Below, in pieces: positions 14,644 to 24,200 of a stretch of 26,072 bases of DNA; the first letter of the stretch is position 1; every line of letters starts with the position of its first letter. This DNA comes from a virus. Location of the stretch: positions 1-26,072 of IMG/VR virus record IMGVR_UViG_3300022907_000886; one strand, given 5' to 3'. The notes below the pieces were generated by a model. It had not been told where the DNA came from, made no database searches, and saw only the letters and a program-made list of their open reading frames with translations. A program made the position numbers and the translations under genes.

Positions 14644-14898
14644 TTATATACCTCTAAATAACAATGTTTCACCGCCATAGGTTGATACTAAATCTTTTTT
14701 AAAGCTTTCGCGCTTGAACGTTTCCTTCTAATTGAGGACCTAATTTAAAGATTATTGTATCGGACGAATGTTGGCTTGTAACATCATCATATATTATATA
14801 TCTAAGAAATAGGAAGTTTCACGCAAAAAGTTAGAACAATTTGAAACCTTTTTCTCAAAGGTGCATATAACTTTCAGGTCTTTGAAGGAGAGATAAGG
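14644..14898 (-). pseudogene. Possible frameshifted small gene upstream of gp32
   Basis: The 297 bases between 14602 and 14898 hold no intact gene. In successive frames, protein-like stretches join up. One frame runs on from the stop of the RuvC-like gene (SFKDLKVICTFEKK ... TSYFLDI, stop). A second overlaps it (YDDVTSQHSSDTIIFKLGPQ ... ARKL, stop at 14701-14699). A third continues past that stop after skipping one T (KKDLVSTYGGETLLFRGI, stop at 14646-14644). The second join is a CTT-TAA-A, where a +1 shift keeps a smooth sequence. No ATG fits the reading. It may be a decayed gene, sequence errors, or less likely programmed frameshifting. The region must also carry the gp32 leader; AT-rich TATATAATATAT at 14792-14805 could be part of a promoter. 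Confidence 0.35.
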
Positions 14899-15552
14899 TT
14901 ACTTGGTTTCAGGGGTTGAAATCATAGCTGCTAGAAAGAACGCGTCTACTAAATCATCAAGCGGCTTTGGGATCTTTTTCCCAAACTCTTGTTCTTTAAT
15001 CCAAGCATATAAAGGGCTCTTCTCTAGATTTTCGTCCCCAATTCGATTCTCTAAAAAAGCTTCAAACAATTGAGACTTATTCATGTTTCCTTTTCCAGCA
15101 AATTTCTTAATTGAGGTTGGAGCAACTGTCATCAAGTCTTCTGGTTTTAAAGTCTTAAGAAGTTTGAGCTTTAGGATAGCGGCGCCAGCAGCCATGTCAA
15201 TCATGTTATTAGTCCCCATCTTTGAACCATAGCTCGTACCTTCAAACGCGATCGTAAAACCATCCTCTTCAAAACAATTTTGTAACACTAGATTAATAAT
15301 GTCGTCCGCCATTCGGTCATATCTTTTGACCTTTGCTAGCTCGACGCTTGAGAATTCTTGTTCTTTTGTAAAATCAGGCTGACTAACAAGAGTGACATCT
15401 TTCAGTAGAGCCATTTCTTCTTGAAGCTTTTGTTCCTTTTTAGTACCGGTACCTGGCTTCATATAAGAGATAAAATAATACCTCTTACTCTTATCATTAT
15501 AGAGACATATCCCTGGAGAATTCAGGGAAAAGTCGATTGAAAGGTAGTTCAT
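14899..15552 (-). CDS. RuvC-like Holliday junction endonuclease, 217 aa
   Basis: This is an RNase H-fold nuclease likely to cut branched DNA in recombination and before packaging. Expected acidic residues are placed as in RuvC: Asp7 in YLSIDFSLNSPG, Glu104 in IAFEGTSYG, and Asp199/Asp200/Asp203 in KPLDDLVDAFFLA. The segment VAPTSIKKFAGKGNMNKSQL (143-162) matches the RuvC P-x-x-V-K-K-x-x-x-G-x-G motif. Length is slightly above bacterial RuvC (about 170). Phages of the T4 type usually use endonuclease VII for this step, so this would be a replacement. The start at 15552 directly abuts the stop of the previous gene (TAAATG). A general RNase H-like nuclease is the alternative. Confidence 0.78.
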   Translation of the reverse strand: MNYLSIDFSLNSPGICLYNDKSKRYYFISYMKPGTGTKKEQKLQEEMALLKDVTLVSQPDFTKEQEFSSVELAKVKRYDRMADDIINLVLQNCFEEDGFTIAFEGTSYGSKMGTNNMIDMAAGAAILKLKLLKTLKPEDLMTVAPTSIKKFAGKGNMNKSQLFEAFLENRIGDENLEKSPLYAWIKEQEFGKKIPKPLDDLVDAFFLAAMISTPETK

Positions 15553-15930
15553 TTATAGCTTTTTACCAAGAGCAGCACCTAAAGCAGCGCCCACAAGTCT
15601 TGAAGTTAATAGATCGTAAAATACTCCTTTCTGAATACCTAATACCTTAGCAATTAATTTACCAACTGATTTACCTAGAGCAAAACCTGTTAAACCACCG
15701 AAAATCGATCCTAATAAACCTTCATTAGTTAACTCATCATTAAATTTATTAATGTCAAGCTCTCCATTTTCGCTAGAATATTCAGCAACGAATTGATCGA
15801 TTGCCTCGTCTACCTTTGATTCAAGTTCTTCAGTCCATTCTGATTCTAACCCTTCAGTTAATATTCTCAGATCGTCTTCAGTAACCTTTTGTTCTTGAAG
15901 GTATTCTTTAAATGTCTTAATATCTTTCAT
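15553..15930 (-). CDS. Glycine-zipper protein with capsid-targeting-like leader, 125 aa
   Basis: The ATG at 15930 gives MKDIKTFKEYLQE followed by Gln, a leader of the same build as the cargo genes at 743-10425. An in-frame TTG at 15948 is also possible but overlaps the upstream gene and spoils the leader. After an acidic middle (residues 14-70, with LTE-Gly at 24-27 and TNE-Gly at 68-71) comes a hydrophobic Gly-rich region: GLLGSIFGGLTGFALGKSVG (71-90) and LVGAALGAALGKKL (112-125). This could insert in or cross a membrane. I infer that cleavage would release a membrane-active fragment packed in the head; that is untested. The gene sits between structural and nuclease genes. Confidence 0.78.
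   Translation of the reverse strand: MKDIKTFKEYLQEQKVTEDDLRILTEGLESEWTEELESKVDEAIDQFVAEYSSENGELDINKFNDELTNEGLLGSIFGGLTGFALGKSVGKLIAKVLGIQKGVFYDLLTSRLVGAALGAALGKKL
15892..15930 (-). repeat. Diverged leader segment (MKDIKTFKEYLQE)
   Basis: This segment encodes a diverged 13-residue leader ending in L-Q-E, the only one found outside the 743-10425 cassette. Confidence 0.55.
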
Positions 15931-15940
15931 ATTGTATATA

Positions 15941-16492
15941 TTAGTCAATTTCGATTTGTAAATCTATCTTGTTATAATAGAATGTAACTTCAAATGTACT
16001 GAAGTCAGCAACATTATCACTCATGTTCAGGGTTAACTCATTAATTGAGTTCATAATTGGGTTTTCAAATTTAAAGAATGCAACACTCGCACCTTCAGCA
16101 TCAAGTACCCTTAGTGTTAGGTCTTGAGTAAACGGATCCTTAGTTCCTCTTGAATAATAATATAAAAGGGTATCTTGCATAATCCAGTAGTTAATGAACC
16201 CGTCAAGCAACTGCATTGTTACTGTAAATTGCCTCTCTACTGTATTCTGAATTGGTTGAGAACCTCGATGATATCTTGTAGTACCATCCCAGTCATTTTG
16301 AGTTACTGGATCAAAGCTAATCCCAGGAACATTAAGACCCTGTACTGAATAATTTACAAAGTCGATTGGCTCCGCCATTATATTACCTGGAATCTTAGCA
16401 AGGTACTTTCTGTACTTATCTGCTACTTCATCTGGGATAAAGTTTCTAGGGAACCTAAAATCGTATGTATTATTTCTACTATTTAGAATCAT
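15941..16492 (-). CDS. Putative tail-tube-fold structural protein, 183 aa
   Basis: The layout resembles T4 gp19-type tube proteins and the tube-like domains of baseplate proteins. There is a beta-strand segment VNYSVQGLNVPGISFDPV (46-63), a strand ERQFTVTMQLLDGFINYW (88-105) followed by a helix, then LTLRVLDAEGASVAFFKFEN and an end TFEVTFYYNKIDL that resembles the gp19 C-terminal TFEVTLALDY. Length (183) is near T4 gp19 (163). Because it lies beside fibre and baseplate-like genes, it could be the tube, a tube initiator or a tail-completion protein. The start overlaps the upstream stop (TAATG). Similarity is by eye only. Confidence 0.55.
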   Translation of the reverse strand: MILNSRNNTYDFRFPRNFIPDEVADKYRKYLAKIPGNIMAEPIDFVNYSVQGLNVPGISFDPVTQNDWDGTTRYHRGSQPIQNTVERQFTVTMQLLDGFINYWIMQDTLLYYYSRGTKDPFTQDLTLRVLDAEGASVAFFKFENPIMNSINELTLNMSDNVADFSTFEVTFYYNKIDLQIEID

Positions 16493-18591
16493 TATTCAAC
16501 TGTAAAGCTTCCTTTGATAACAATAGTTTCTTCACTACCATTATTTAATCCAATATAGAATGAGTTAGTTTGCATTGCTCTAATTTCGATAGCATTTCCA
16601 CTATCTATTTTAAATAGAACCTCTCCTTTACTCATATCAACGTCTCTATTACAGATGTGGTTAAATTTCTTACGAACCTGTCCATCAATAAAATTAAGAG
16701 TCATATTCTCAACTGACGTGAAGTCCATTGCTTCAAAATCGTCGCCATTCTTTCTTACAATCTTAAACTTATAGTAGTTGTCCATTGGATAGACTCCAAT
16801 TTCTAGTTGATTTGAAGCAAGATATTGTGGGCTATTCAAATCTATGATACTATTAAGTTGTCCAAGCTCAGTGATTGAAACTTCTGCAGGGTTAACTGCT
16901 GCAACTACATTATATCTCTCAATAAATGTTTTAACGTTCTTAGTTGATCTTGGTATTGAAGCAACAATTGCCTCTCTAATACTTCTGTTCTGTGAAAGAT
17001 TCGGAAGAGTATTAAATACCTCAGTTACTGTGTTTCTACCAGATATATTTATTGTCTGTAGTTTTTTACCGTATTTAGCTGCTGAATTATAGGTTAAACT
17101 TGCCTTCTTAACGATTTGCGTATTGTCAGTCTCGTTATAAATTCTCATTGTAACGTCGATTGAGAAGTTAACCGCCGTATTCGCATTCATTACAACTGGT
17201 CGGAAAATGATAGGGTTTGCAAAATCTTCAGTTTGAGTAAACGTTGTATCGAACGTTTTAACTTGACCCATCCCGATTTGTTCGTATAATTCTACACCAT
17301 AGATAACGATAATGTCATCTGATGAGGTATTAATCCTGTTTAATACGTAAGCTTCGAATGCGCTTGCACTACCATCTCTTTCTCCATAAATCTTAAAGTA
17401 ATCCCCGTCATTTGCCTCTTCGATAACTGCTGTAAAATCTTGGTATTCGTCCTCTCTTGAAATAGTGAACGCATTTTCCTCAGCAGTATAGATATAATCG
17501 TATCCATCCTCAGTCGATAATCTGTCGATTAGACTAAATACAACTCCATAGTTTGAAGTTGGGTCTAAATCTGAACTATTAGCATTACCATCGCCATAGA
17601 ATACATCATTAAACTGAGGGTTCTGATTTGCTAAAACAGTTGGGAACTTAATTTCAATAAATTTAGAGAATAGTGTCTCTCCAAGAATAAATGGTTTTGG
17701 ATTTGAAATCTCGTAATTAGACTGGTTTAAGTAAACTAATTGAGTTAGGTTATTTTGTACTCCACTAGCTCTATCTGCTAATACTTGGAATAAGAAACCT
17801 TCATATCCTCTACTTGCAAAATTATAACCACTTCTTAAGTGTAGTCTAATTTTATCGTATCTAATAAAATTGATTGATGCTGTAGCATTTGCCTGAGAAG
17901 CTAACAAATCAGTCTCATCTTCCCCTAACCAATCAGTGTTATTATTAATATAGTTAAATTGCTGGTATGCTCCGGTAGAATCATATCCTAGTAGAGCCCA
18001 TTTTGTAGAATCACCAGGAGCTTGAACTGCATGGTATCTACCAATAATTTGATTAATATCATTTCCAGTATTCTCATCTGGATTTGCAAATAATGGATTT
18101 GCCTTTTCAGAAACACTAATAACTCCGCCAATTAACGGAGAAGCTAAGTCATCATAATAATATTCAGCAAGTCCATTAGTTACTGGAGTAAATGTCAAAA
18201 TTGTGTTTCCATTTACGGTTGAATAACTTCCAGTACCTACAGTTCCTTTAATTTTAAAGTTACTAGCAACTGGAATATAATTTCCAGTACCGTCTCCGAG
18301 GTTGAATTTGTAAGTTTTACCTGATTGTAGAAGTAATTTACGAGCTGCAAATCCTTCGATAACAAGATATCCTGCAGAATAGGTAACGTCGAAATTAACA
18401 ACGTCTCCTCCGAGCTCATGAATTAAGTGTCTTTTCGAGAATGGATCCCCATCAACCGTATTGAGAATTTTTATCTCACTACCATTGTCATCGACCTCGA
18501 TGTCATATGCTGCAGGGTTAGACTGATCGTGATATACGAACTCTAACAATACATCTTCGTCAATTCTGTAGTATGTTGATGATTGTGCCAT
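16492..18591 (-). CDS. Virion structural protein, probably baseplate or tail, 699 aa
   Basis: I do not recognise a specific family. The protein is large, rich in Asn, Thr, Tyr and beta-strand patterns, low in Cys and without signal peptide or membrane helix, typical of phage baseplate or fibre components. It has repeated small domains with VEDDG/NG turns in the N-terminal third and a C-terminal beta domain (FYIGLNNGSEETIVIKGSF). It lies in a block of structural genes, starting 1 base after the membrane-anchored protein gene ends and overlapping the tube-like gene at its stop. A baseplate wedge role is an inference from context. Confidence 0.7.
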   Translation of the reverse strand: MAQSSTYYRIDEDVLLEFVYHDQSNPAAYDIEVDDNGSEIKILNTVDGDPFSKRHLIHELGGDVVNFDVTYSAGYLVIEGFAARKLLLQSGKTYKFNLGDGTGNYIPVASNFKIKGTVGTGSYSTVNGNTILTFTPVTNGLAEYYYDDLASPLIGGVISVSEKANPLFANPDENTGNDINQIIGRYHAVQAPGDSTKWALLGYDSTGAYQQFNYINNNTDWLGEDETDLLASQANATASINFIRYDKIRLHLRSGYNFASRGYEGFLFQVLADRASGVQNNLTQLVYLNQSNYEISNPKPFILGETLFSKFIEIKFPTVLANQNPQFNDVFYGDGNANSSDLDPTSNYGVVFSLIDRLSTEDGYDYIYTAEENAFTISREDEYQDFTAVIEEANDGDYFKIYGERDGSASAFEAYVLNRINTSSDDIIVIYGVELYEQIGMGQVKTFDTTFTQTEDFANPIIFRPVVMNANTAVNFSIDVTMRIYNETDNTQIVKKASLTYNSAAKYGKKLQTINISGRNTVTEVFNTLPNLSQNRSIREAIVASIPRSTKNVKTFIERYNVVAAVNPAEVSITELGQLNSIIDLNSPQYLASNQLEIGVYPMDNYYKFKIVRKNGDDFEAMDFTSVENMTLNFIDGQVRKKFNHICNRDVDMSKGEVLFKIDSGNAIEIRAMQTNSFYIGLNNGSEETIVIKGSFTVE

Positions 18592-18592
18592 A

Positions 18593-19417
18593 TTAAAATC
18601 TTAACCATTTTGGTGACCAGATTAGGTGTGCTCCAATTGTTGGGCCAAATCCTAATTGCTGTCCATTATTTAACATAACCCCATATCCTACTCCAATTCC
18701 AACTGACCATCCAGCTTTCTTAGTATATGGTGCTGCGTTTAACTTATTATTTATCAAATTTATATTCTCAATTGAACCGATCGTTAAACCAGGGTAGCCT
18801 GTAGAAATCTTAATTTGATCCCTTCCATCGACTTCTTCAACTGCTGCTCTTAGTGTAATTGATTGACTTAATCTAATCTTAACATCAGATGCTGCAAGAG
18901 CACTATCAAGTTTAGTTACAATTAACGAACCTGAAAGGTCTCTAGAATTGCCATCTCCATAGTCTACATAATCTTTAAACTCGATTAAATCAGTGCTGTC
19001 GCTTAATCTAGTTGAACTGGTAGATGCAATAATGCTATCCTTTATTTGTAACTCGCTCTCAAGCAGATTCTTAACCCCTTCAAGTTCTTTATTTAATTGA
19101 AGCGATCTTCTGTATTTTTTCAACAAGTTACCGTTTGCCCTTTGTAAATCCTCAACAGTGAATTGGTAGCTTGAAATTTGAGCGACCATATCTCCGTTTA
19201 AGGTTCTAAAATACTTAATTGAGTCATTTGCTGCAATGTAGTTGTTTAGATTATTCTCAGCTTGAGCCTCAACTTGCTTAATTTCAGTTTTTAACTCACT
19301 GATACGATTACATTGCTGCATCATAAATAAAACAAGTATCGCCCCTCCAATAAAGGCGATTACTTTTTTATCTAGGGTTCGAACCCAATTTACTATGTCT
19401 AAAATCTTAGTTATCAT
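18593..19417 (-). CDS. Membrane-anchored coiled-coil protein, 274 aa
   Basis: One transmembrane helix near the N-terminus (VIAFIGGAILVLFMMQQ, 19-35) is followed by a long coiled coil (about 40-135) and a C-terminal beta-rich domain with WSVGIGVGYG (about 240-249) and GPTIGAHLIWSPKW at the end. The helix is preceded by Lys residues, so the N-terminus is likely cytoplasmic and the rest periplasmic. Proteins of this design occur beside tail genes in Bacteroidota phages, as I recall. A spanin-like lysis role is possible because of the anchor plus coiled coil plus periplasmic domain, but no partner lysis gene (holin or endolysin) is in the window. No lipobox is present at Cys36. Confidence 0.7.
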   Translation of the reverse strand: MITKILDIVNWVRTLDKKVIAFIGGAILVLFMMQQCNRISELKTEIKQVEAQAENNLNNYIAANDSIKYFRTLNGDMVAQISSYQFTVEDLQRANGNLLKKYRRSLQLNKELEGVKNLLESELQIKDSIIASTSSTRLSDSTDLIEFKDYVDYGDGNSRDLSGSLIVTKLDSALAASDVKIRLSQSITLRAAVEEVDGRDQIKISTGYPGLTIGSIENINLINNKLNAAPYTKKAGWSVGIGVGYGVMLNNGQQLGFGPTIGAHLIWSPKWLRF

Positions 19418-19420
19418 TTA

Positions 19421-21259
19421 TTAATTTGATGTTGGCGGTCCTGATGGACTTGAAGTAACTGAAGAATCTGTAATGCTTTGATATGATTCAGTATCAGTAG
19501 GCATTGAGAAGCTAAATCTAAGAATAGAAGGAACTACTGCCGAACCAGTGTTGTATACTAATAAATGTTCAGGCTGTACAGGTTCAGCTATAGTTACACC
19601 ACCTCCATTAGTTGGACTAGTTGGCATACTAGGTATACCAGTAGACGCAGATGAATACTTTCTCCAGTAAAGTCGGATTGTGTTTTCTCCTGGTCTAATA
19701 AGTCCAAAATATGTATATGGCTTGTGATCTGCTGTATTTTCAGCAGAAGTCATTGACATTTGGAAATTGTGAACTTCTACGTTAACAATAATATCAAACC
19801 CAGTGTCATTCTTATAATTAAATTCATCAACACTTCCTAGTTTTAATCCAAAGTCTCCAGATGTGTATGATGACCAGTTGCCAACTTGAAACTCATATTG
19901 ACCGAATACATTAACTAGGTTACCAACTTTAGTATAGTTTACTTCAAAATTTGAGTTACTATAGCTGCTTGACGGTATTGTTGTAGTCCCTGGCAAAGAA
20001 GGATTAACTTGAACTAATGGATTAGTAGGAGTGTAATCTCCTCTTTCAAAATAATCTTTAAATGCTCTTTGGTCTAATGTAGAGTCATGGTTACCTGCTG
20101 TAAATCCAGTTCCACCGGTGCTTCCAGTTTGTCCAGTTTGATCTGACCCTTCTGGGAAAATAATACCCTTATCTTTAGTAAGAAAATATAGATCTGCTGT
20201 CGTTAGTTTAGTATCTTTAATAATATTTACGTCAGAAGTACCAACACTAACAGTTTTAGTTCCAGAAGCAACTAGATTAACTTTACCAGCATCACTTAAT
20301 GAATAATCAGCATCTAATTGAACTGAAACATATGTTGTTTTATCTGAATTAGAAAGTCTAGTTAAATCTATCCATTCTGTTGATGAAGTTGAATCATATC
20401 CTTCAAATTTTCCAGATGTTGAATTATATCTAATTGCTCCAGTTGGACTTCCAGCGGTTCTTTGTGCTGTTGTTCCAGAAGGAAGATTAATAGAACCGGT
20501 TCCGTTAAAGAATGAATCGGTTCCGCCAACCGTTAATTCTCCAGTTATTAAAGCATCAGCATTAACGGTCACATTATCATTAAACGTTGAAATTCCATCA
20601 GCTGTAAAACTAGGTTTAACTACAATTGCTCCACCTGCTAAAAATTCTACTCCACTTGTACTAGAAATATTCAGCTTCTCATAAGCATCTAATTTTAGTA
20701 CATGTGACTGGATAGTTAACTTAGTGTTTGCCCCTCCAAAGTTTGGTTGTATAATCCAATTTGTACCTGCGGTACCACTACCGTCATAATCTGATGTAGC
20801 CTCTCCTCTAATTGCAATGTCAGTTAATCCACTTCCATATGCTAACCATTTTTGTGCATAGAATAAAGAACTACTTTGACCAACTACAAATTGTGCATTT
20901 GGATCTAAATCACCAGCAGCAGAACCTTCAGTATATGTAGTATCGCCAATAAACACTACAGTCTCTTGACTATTTGTTCCGTCTTTTGGTTTTAAAACGT
21001 TTGCGCTAATTGAATCATGTGTAAACTGATCCCAAAAATTGGTTGAAATACCAGTTTCACCTTTAATTCCTTGGTCTCCCTGGTCTCCTTTGTCTCCTTT
21101 AACACCAGTAGCACCAACTGCTCCAGCGTCTCCCTTGGTCCCTCTCGGTCCCTCTTTACCGCCATTTGCTAAGATTTGGTCAAAGTTATAATTGACCTTC
21201 TCCCATTTAATGGTATCAGTATCATTAGGGTAAAGTATTTCTCTAATGTTAATTGGCAT
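19421..21259 (-). CDS. Collagen-like tail fibre protein, 612 aa
   Basis: The N-terminus (WEKVNYNFDQILANGG, 19-34) matches a motif I recall in T4-like marine phage fibre or baseplate proteins, followed by Gly-X-Y collagen-like triplets (about 37-69, e.g. GPRGTKGDAGAVGATGVKGD) that would form a trimeric triple helix. A long beta-rich shaft follows, with GAIRYNSTSGKFEGYDS (about 273-289), a motif of phage fibre shafts. A C-terminal domain (about 410-600) may be the receptor-binding tip. No chaperone-like or peptidase domain is seen. It directly follows the giant structural gene (1-base gap). Receptor binding is inferred. Confidence 0.82.
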   Translation of the reverse strand: MPINIREILYPNDTDTIKWEKVNYNFDQILANGGKEGPRGTKGDAGAVGATGVKGDKGDQGDQGIKGETGISTNFWDQFTHDSISANVLKPKDGTNSQETVVFIGDTTYTEGSAAGDLDPNAQFVVGQSSSLFYAQKWLAYGSGLTDIAIRGEATSDYDGSGTAGTNWIIQPNFGGANTKLTIQSHVLKLDAYEKLNISSTSGVEFLAGGAIVVKPSFTADGISTFNDNVTVNADALITGELTVGGTDSFFNGTGSINLPSGTTAQRTAGSPTGAIRYNSTSGKFEGYDSTSSTEWIDLTRLSNSDKTTYVSVQLDADYSLSDAGKVNLVASGTKTVSVGTSDVNIIKDTKLTTADLYFLTKDKGIIFPEGSDQTGQTGSTGGTGFTAGNHDSTLDQRAFKDYFERGDYTPTNPLVQVNPSLPGTTTIPSSSYSNSNFEVNYTKVGNLVNVFGQYEFQVGNWSSYTSGDFGLKLGSVDEFNYKNDTGFDIIVNVEVHNFQMSMTSAENTADHKPYTYFGLIRPGENTIRLYWRKYSSASTGIPSMPTSPTNGGGVTIAEPVQPEHLLVYNTGSAVVPSILRFSFSMPTDTESYQSITDSSVTSSPSGPPTSN

Positions 21260-21260
21260 T

Positions 21261-24200
21261 TTATGCTTGTATTTTTATCAGCGCCTTCATGCTATATGAA
21301 TAGCCTAACTTTTTATTATATATTAGTCTAAAATTCAGTGGCTTTTTACCATGTAATTGATATGTAAAATCGCTTGCTTTAGTATATCCATTGTCGATTG
21401 TATCAATACTATCTGCTGAAACTACTTCTGATGGAGAGCCTTTGTACTCTTTAACATAGATTTGAATATCATCAAGTCTATATAGTCCAACCATATTGTT
21501 AGCAGCATACAATGTTACATCGTCATCAATTGTCGTTTTATCTCCTGCACTATTTGCTGGATCGACAAACTTTTGAATAGTTTCAAATAATCCATCTTCA
21601 CCAATTGTTTTTGCGGCGATTCCTCCTAAATAGAAGTCAACAATCAAATTATTAGCATCTTCAAAATAGACAACGTCTGTTTTATTTGAACCATTTTTCA
21701 ATATAACATCCAAATCAGATGCAGAATTCACAGAAGAAGAGGTAAACTCATAAATCGAATACGATGGTTTGTATTTTATTACCGTCGAACCAAGGTATGA
21801 TTTTTCTTCAAGAGTTGAAATAGTACCTGGAATAAGTTCTGTACCTCCTCCACTCAGAGACCTAACATAATAGTTATTTTCCCATGAAGACTTAAAGACA
21901 TTAATATCTCTTTTATCAATTGCAACCTCATTAATTAATGGGTATTGCGGTAAGTATTCACTACTTTCTGAAAGTTTAGTTACACCAAGCGTATTGATTT
22001 CATTTACCTTATGGTAGAAATGGTTTTTAATCTTTCCCCATTTAGCATCATGAGTACCTTCGTCACTAATAAATCCAACGTTAAATGCAGTACCCATTCT
22101 ATTGTACCTATTATAGAATGCTAGTGATTTATTTACATCATAGTTGGTTGATAGATTTAGTTTATAAACTGGTTCTTTGAACATTTTAAACTCAGTATCA
22201 TAGGTTAGCTGGTCTCTAATTACCTTGTTGAACCCATAAATATCAGTAAATGTAACTACCGGATTTAAATCAACAGTATACCTTCCATTGTGTCTAACTA
22301 AGAACGGATAGTATTCAGTTCCCTCTTCGATAACATATCCAATAGTTTCCTTTTTAAGTTTGTAACTTTTTGGAGTGTCTCCGTCAATCGAGGTAACCAG
22401 TTTAGAATGCTTAATAATTTCATTACCATCGTCCATTCTAACTGAGAACTGATTAGTAAGTTCAGTACCATCTTCTAAAACTGTAGTGTACTTAATTTCA
22501 GTTGAATTATTATTTACCTTATCAAAAACTTTATTTGCTGAAAGTTGTGATAATAATAATTCATGTGCATTAACACCACCACCTTCGTAAACATATCTAG
22601 CATTTAGTTGTGCTTGATATGGAATAGTGTATGGATTTACTGGTTGCTTAACGCCTAAACTATCAATCGTATAAGGAACCCCTAAGACTTGAAGTTGGTC
22701 AATACTAATAACCTTAACAACATCCATATAGAAATCTCCGCCTAATCCATAGTTAATTTTTAACCTTCCATATGTACCATCAGCCTGTGCTGGCATTTGA
22801 TTAGAGAATGCAGGAGAAGAACCATCATTATGAATAACACCATTCAACGTATATGGACCCTGTGCTGCCCAGTTAACTGAAGAAAGTTCAATTGCGCCAT
22901 CGATATTAACATCAGCATATTTGTAGAAGTTTTGACCATTTTGATCAGTATCAACGACAATCTTATGCTCTAATTCATATAGGTACTTTCTATTAATATA
23001 ATCACCAATAAACGAGTCCTCGATATTTAACTGAATAAAGAATATAACGTATTCGAACTTATCGTTCTTGATAAACTCATATTCAATGTTATTAGTATCG
23101 GCATTTGTATTTACCTTAACAAGTGTCGAGAATCTGTAGTTATTAAATTCAGAATTCTTAACAAACTCTGCAGTATTTTGACTAGAACCATCCTTTCTTT
23201 TCTTAAATTCAAATCTAAGACCTTTAAAGATTGTACTTGCAAAATCAATATCGCTACCACCTTTAATTGGAGTGTACTTTTTAGTCAATTCAGTTTTAGT
23301 GTAGAATATAGTCTCTTTATTCTGAGTTGGATCTAATGGGTCAATAAACGGTACTACAAGTTCATGTCCTTCTGAAACCATGAATCGATCAAAATAATCG
23401 TGGTCGACATTCTTGAAAATATCTTTCGTAACATCAAATCCTTCTACAAAATCAATATAACTAAAACCGTCATTGTATTGGTTATACGTTAAGTATTCTG
23501 GCCATTTATCTAAATAGAACCATTCATGTGAGAATGCATCTCTATTTCTACCCTCAACTGTAACATCTGGTGAGAAGTTCGTTTTACCAAATGCCTCATT
23601 AGTATTTAAGTAATATGGCTGCTCTCTAACATTTAACATGTCCTTTAGGACCCACTTATTAATGTTAGGCACAACTCTTGAATCAGTTGAGTATTCTTTG
23701 AGGTAGTTTTCTTTTAATCTATCGTATTCTGAAGAGATTCTATCAACTTTAAGAGTTTTTGAGTCCTCTCCACCTAAAACAGGTAAAAGATTAGCAAAAT
23801 ATTCAATTGGGTTCAGTAAGAAATCTTCAGAAATCACATTGTCTGGTAAAATATTACCAACTCCCAGTTCTGCTTGCACATATGGCTCGTAGTCCATATT
23901 TTCTCTAGTCTCGTACTTTAATTCTTTTAGTTCAGAATTTGAAGTATCGTAGAAATCAAAATTCATGTCGTGGATATCATACGCTGAGAATAATCCAAGA
24001 GCCATTAAATTCTTAGAGAACACATTGTAATTACCAGCAGTTAGCGATGATTTGTCTTGTAAAATTATCTTATTAAAATTACCAGACCTTTCAGTTGTAT
24101 CTTCAACAACATCCAATACTAAATTGTATTTACCACTATATTTAGTAGGTAGGTAATCTCCAGCTTGAATTTGAGAAACTACATTTGAATCAACATATAC

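Noticed and set aside
21050-21160. Repetitive plus-strand CTCC/TCTC-rich sequence
   Set aside because: Explained by the Gly-X-Y codons of the collagen-like fibre gene on the minus strand.
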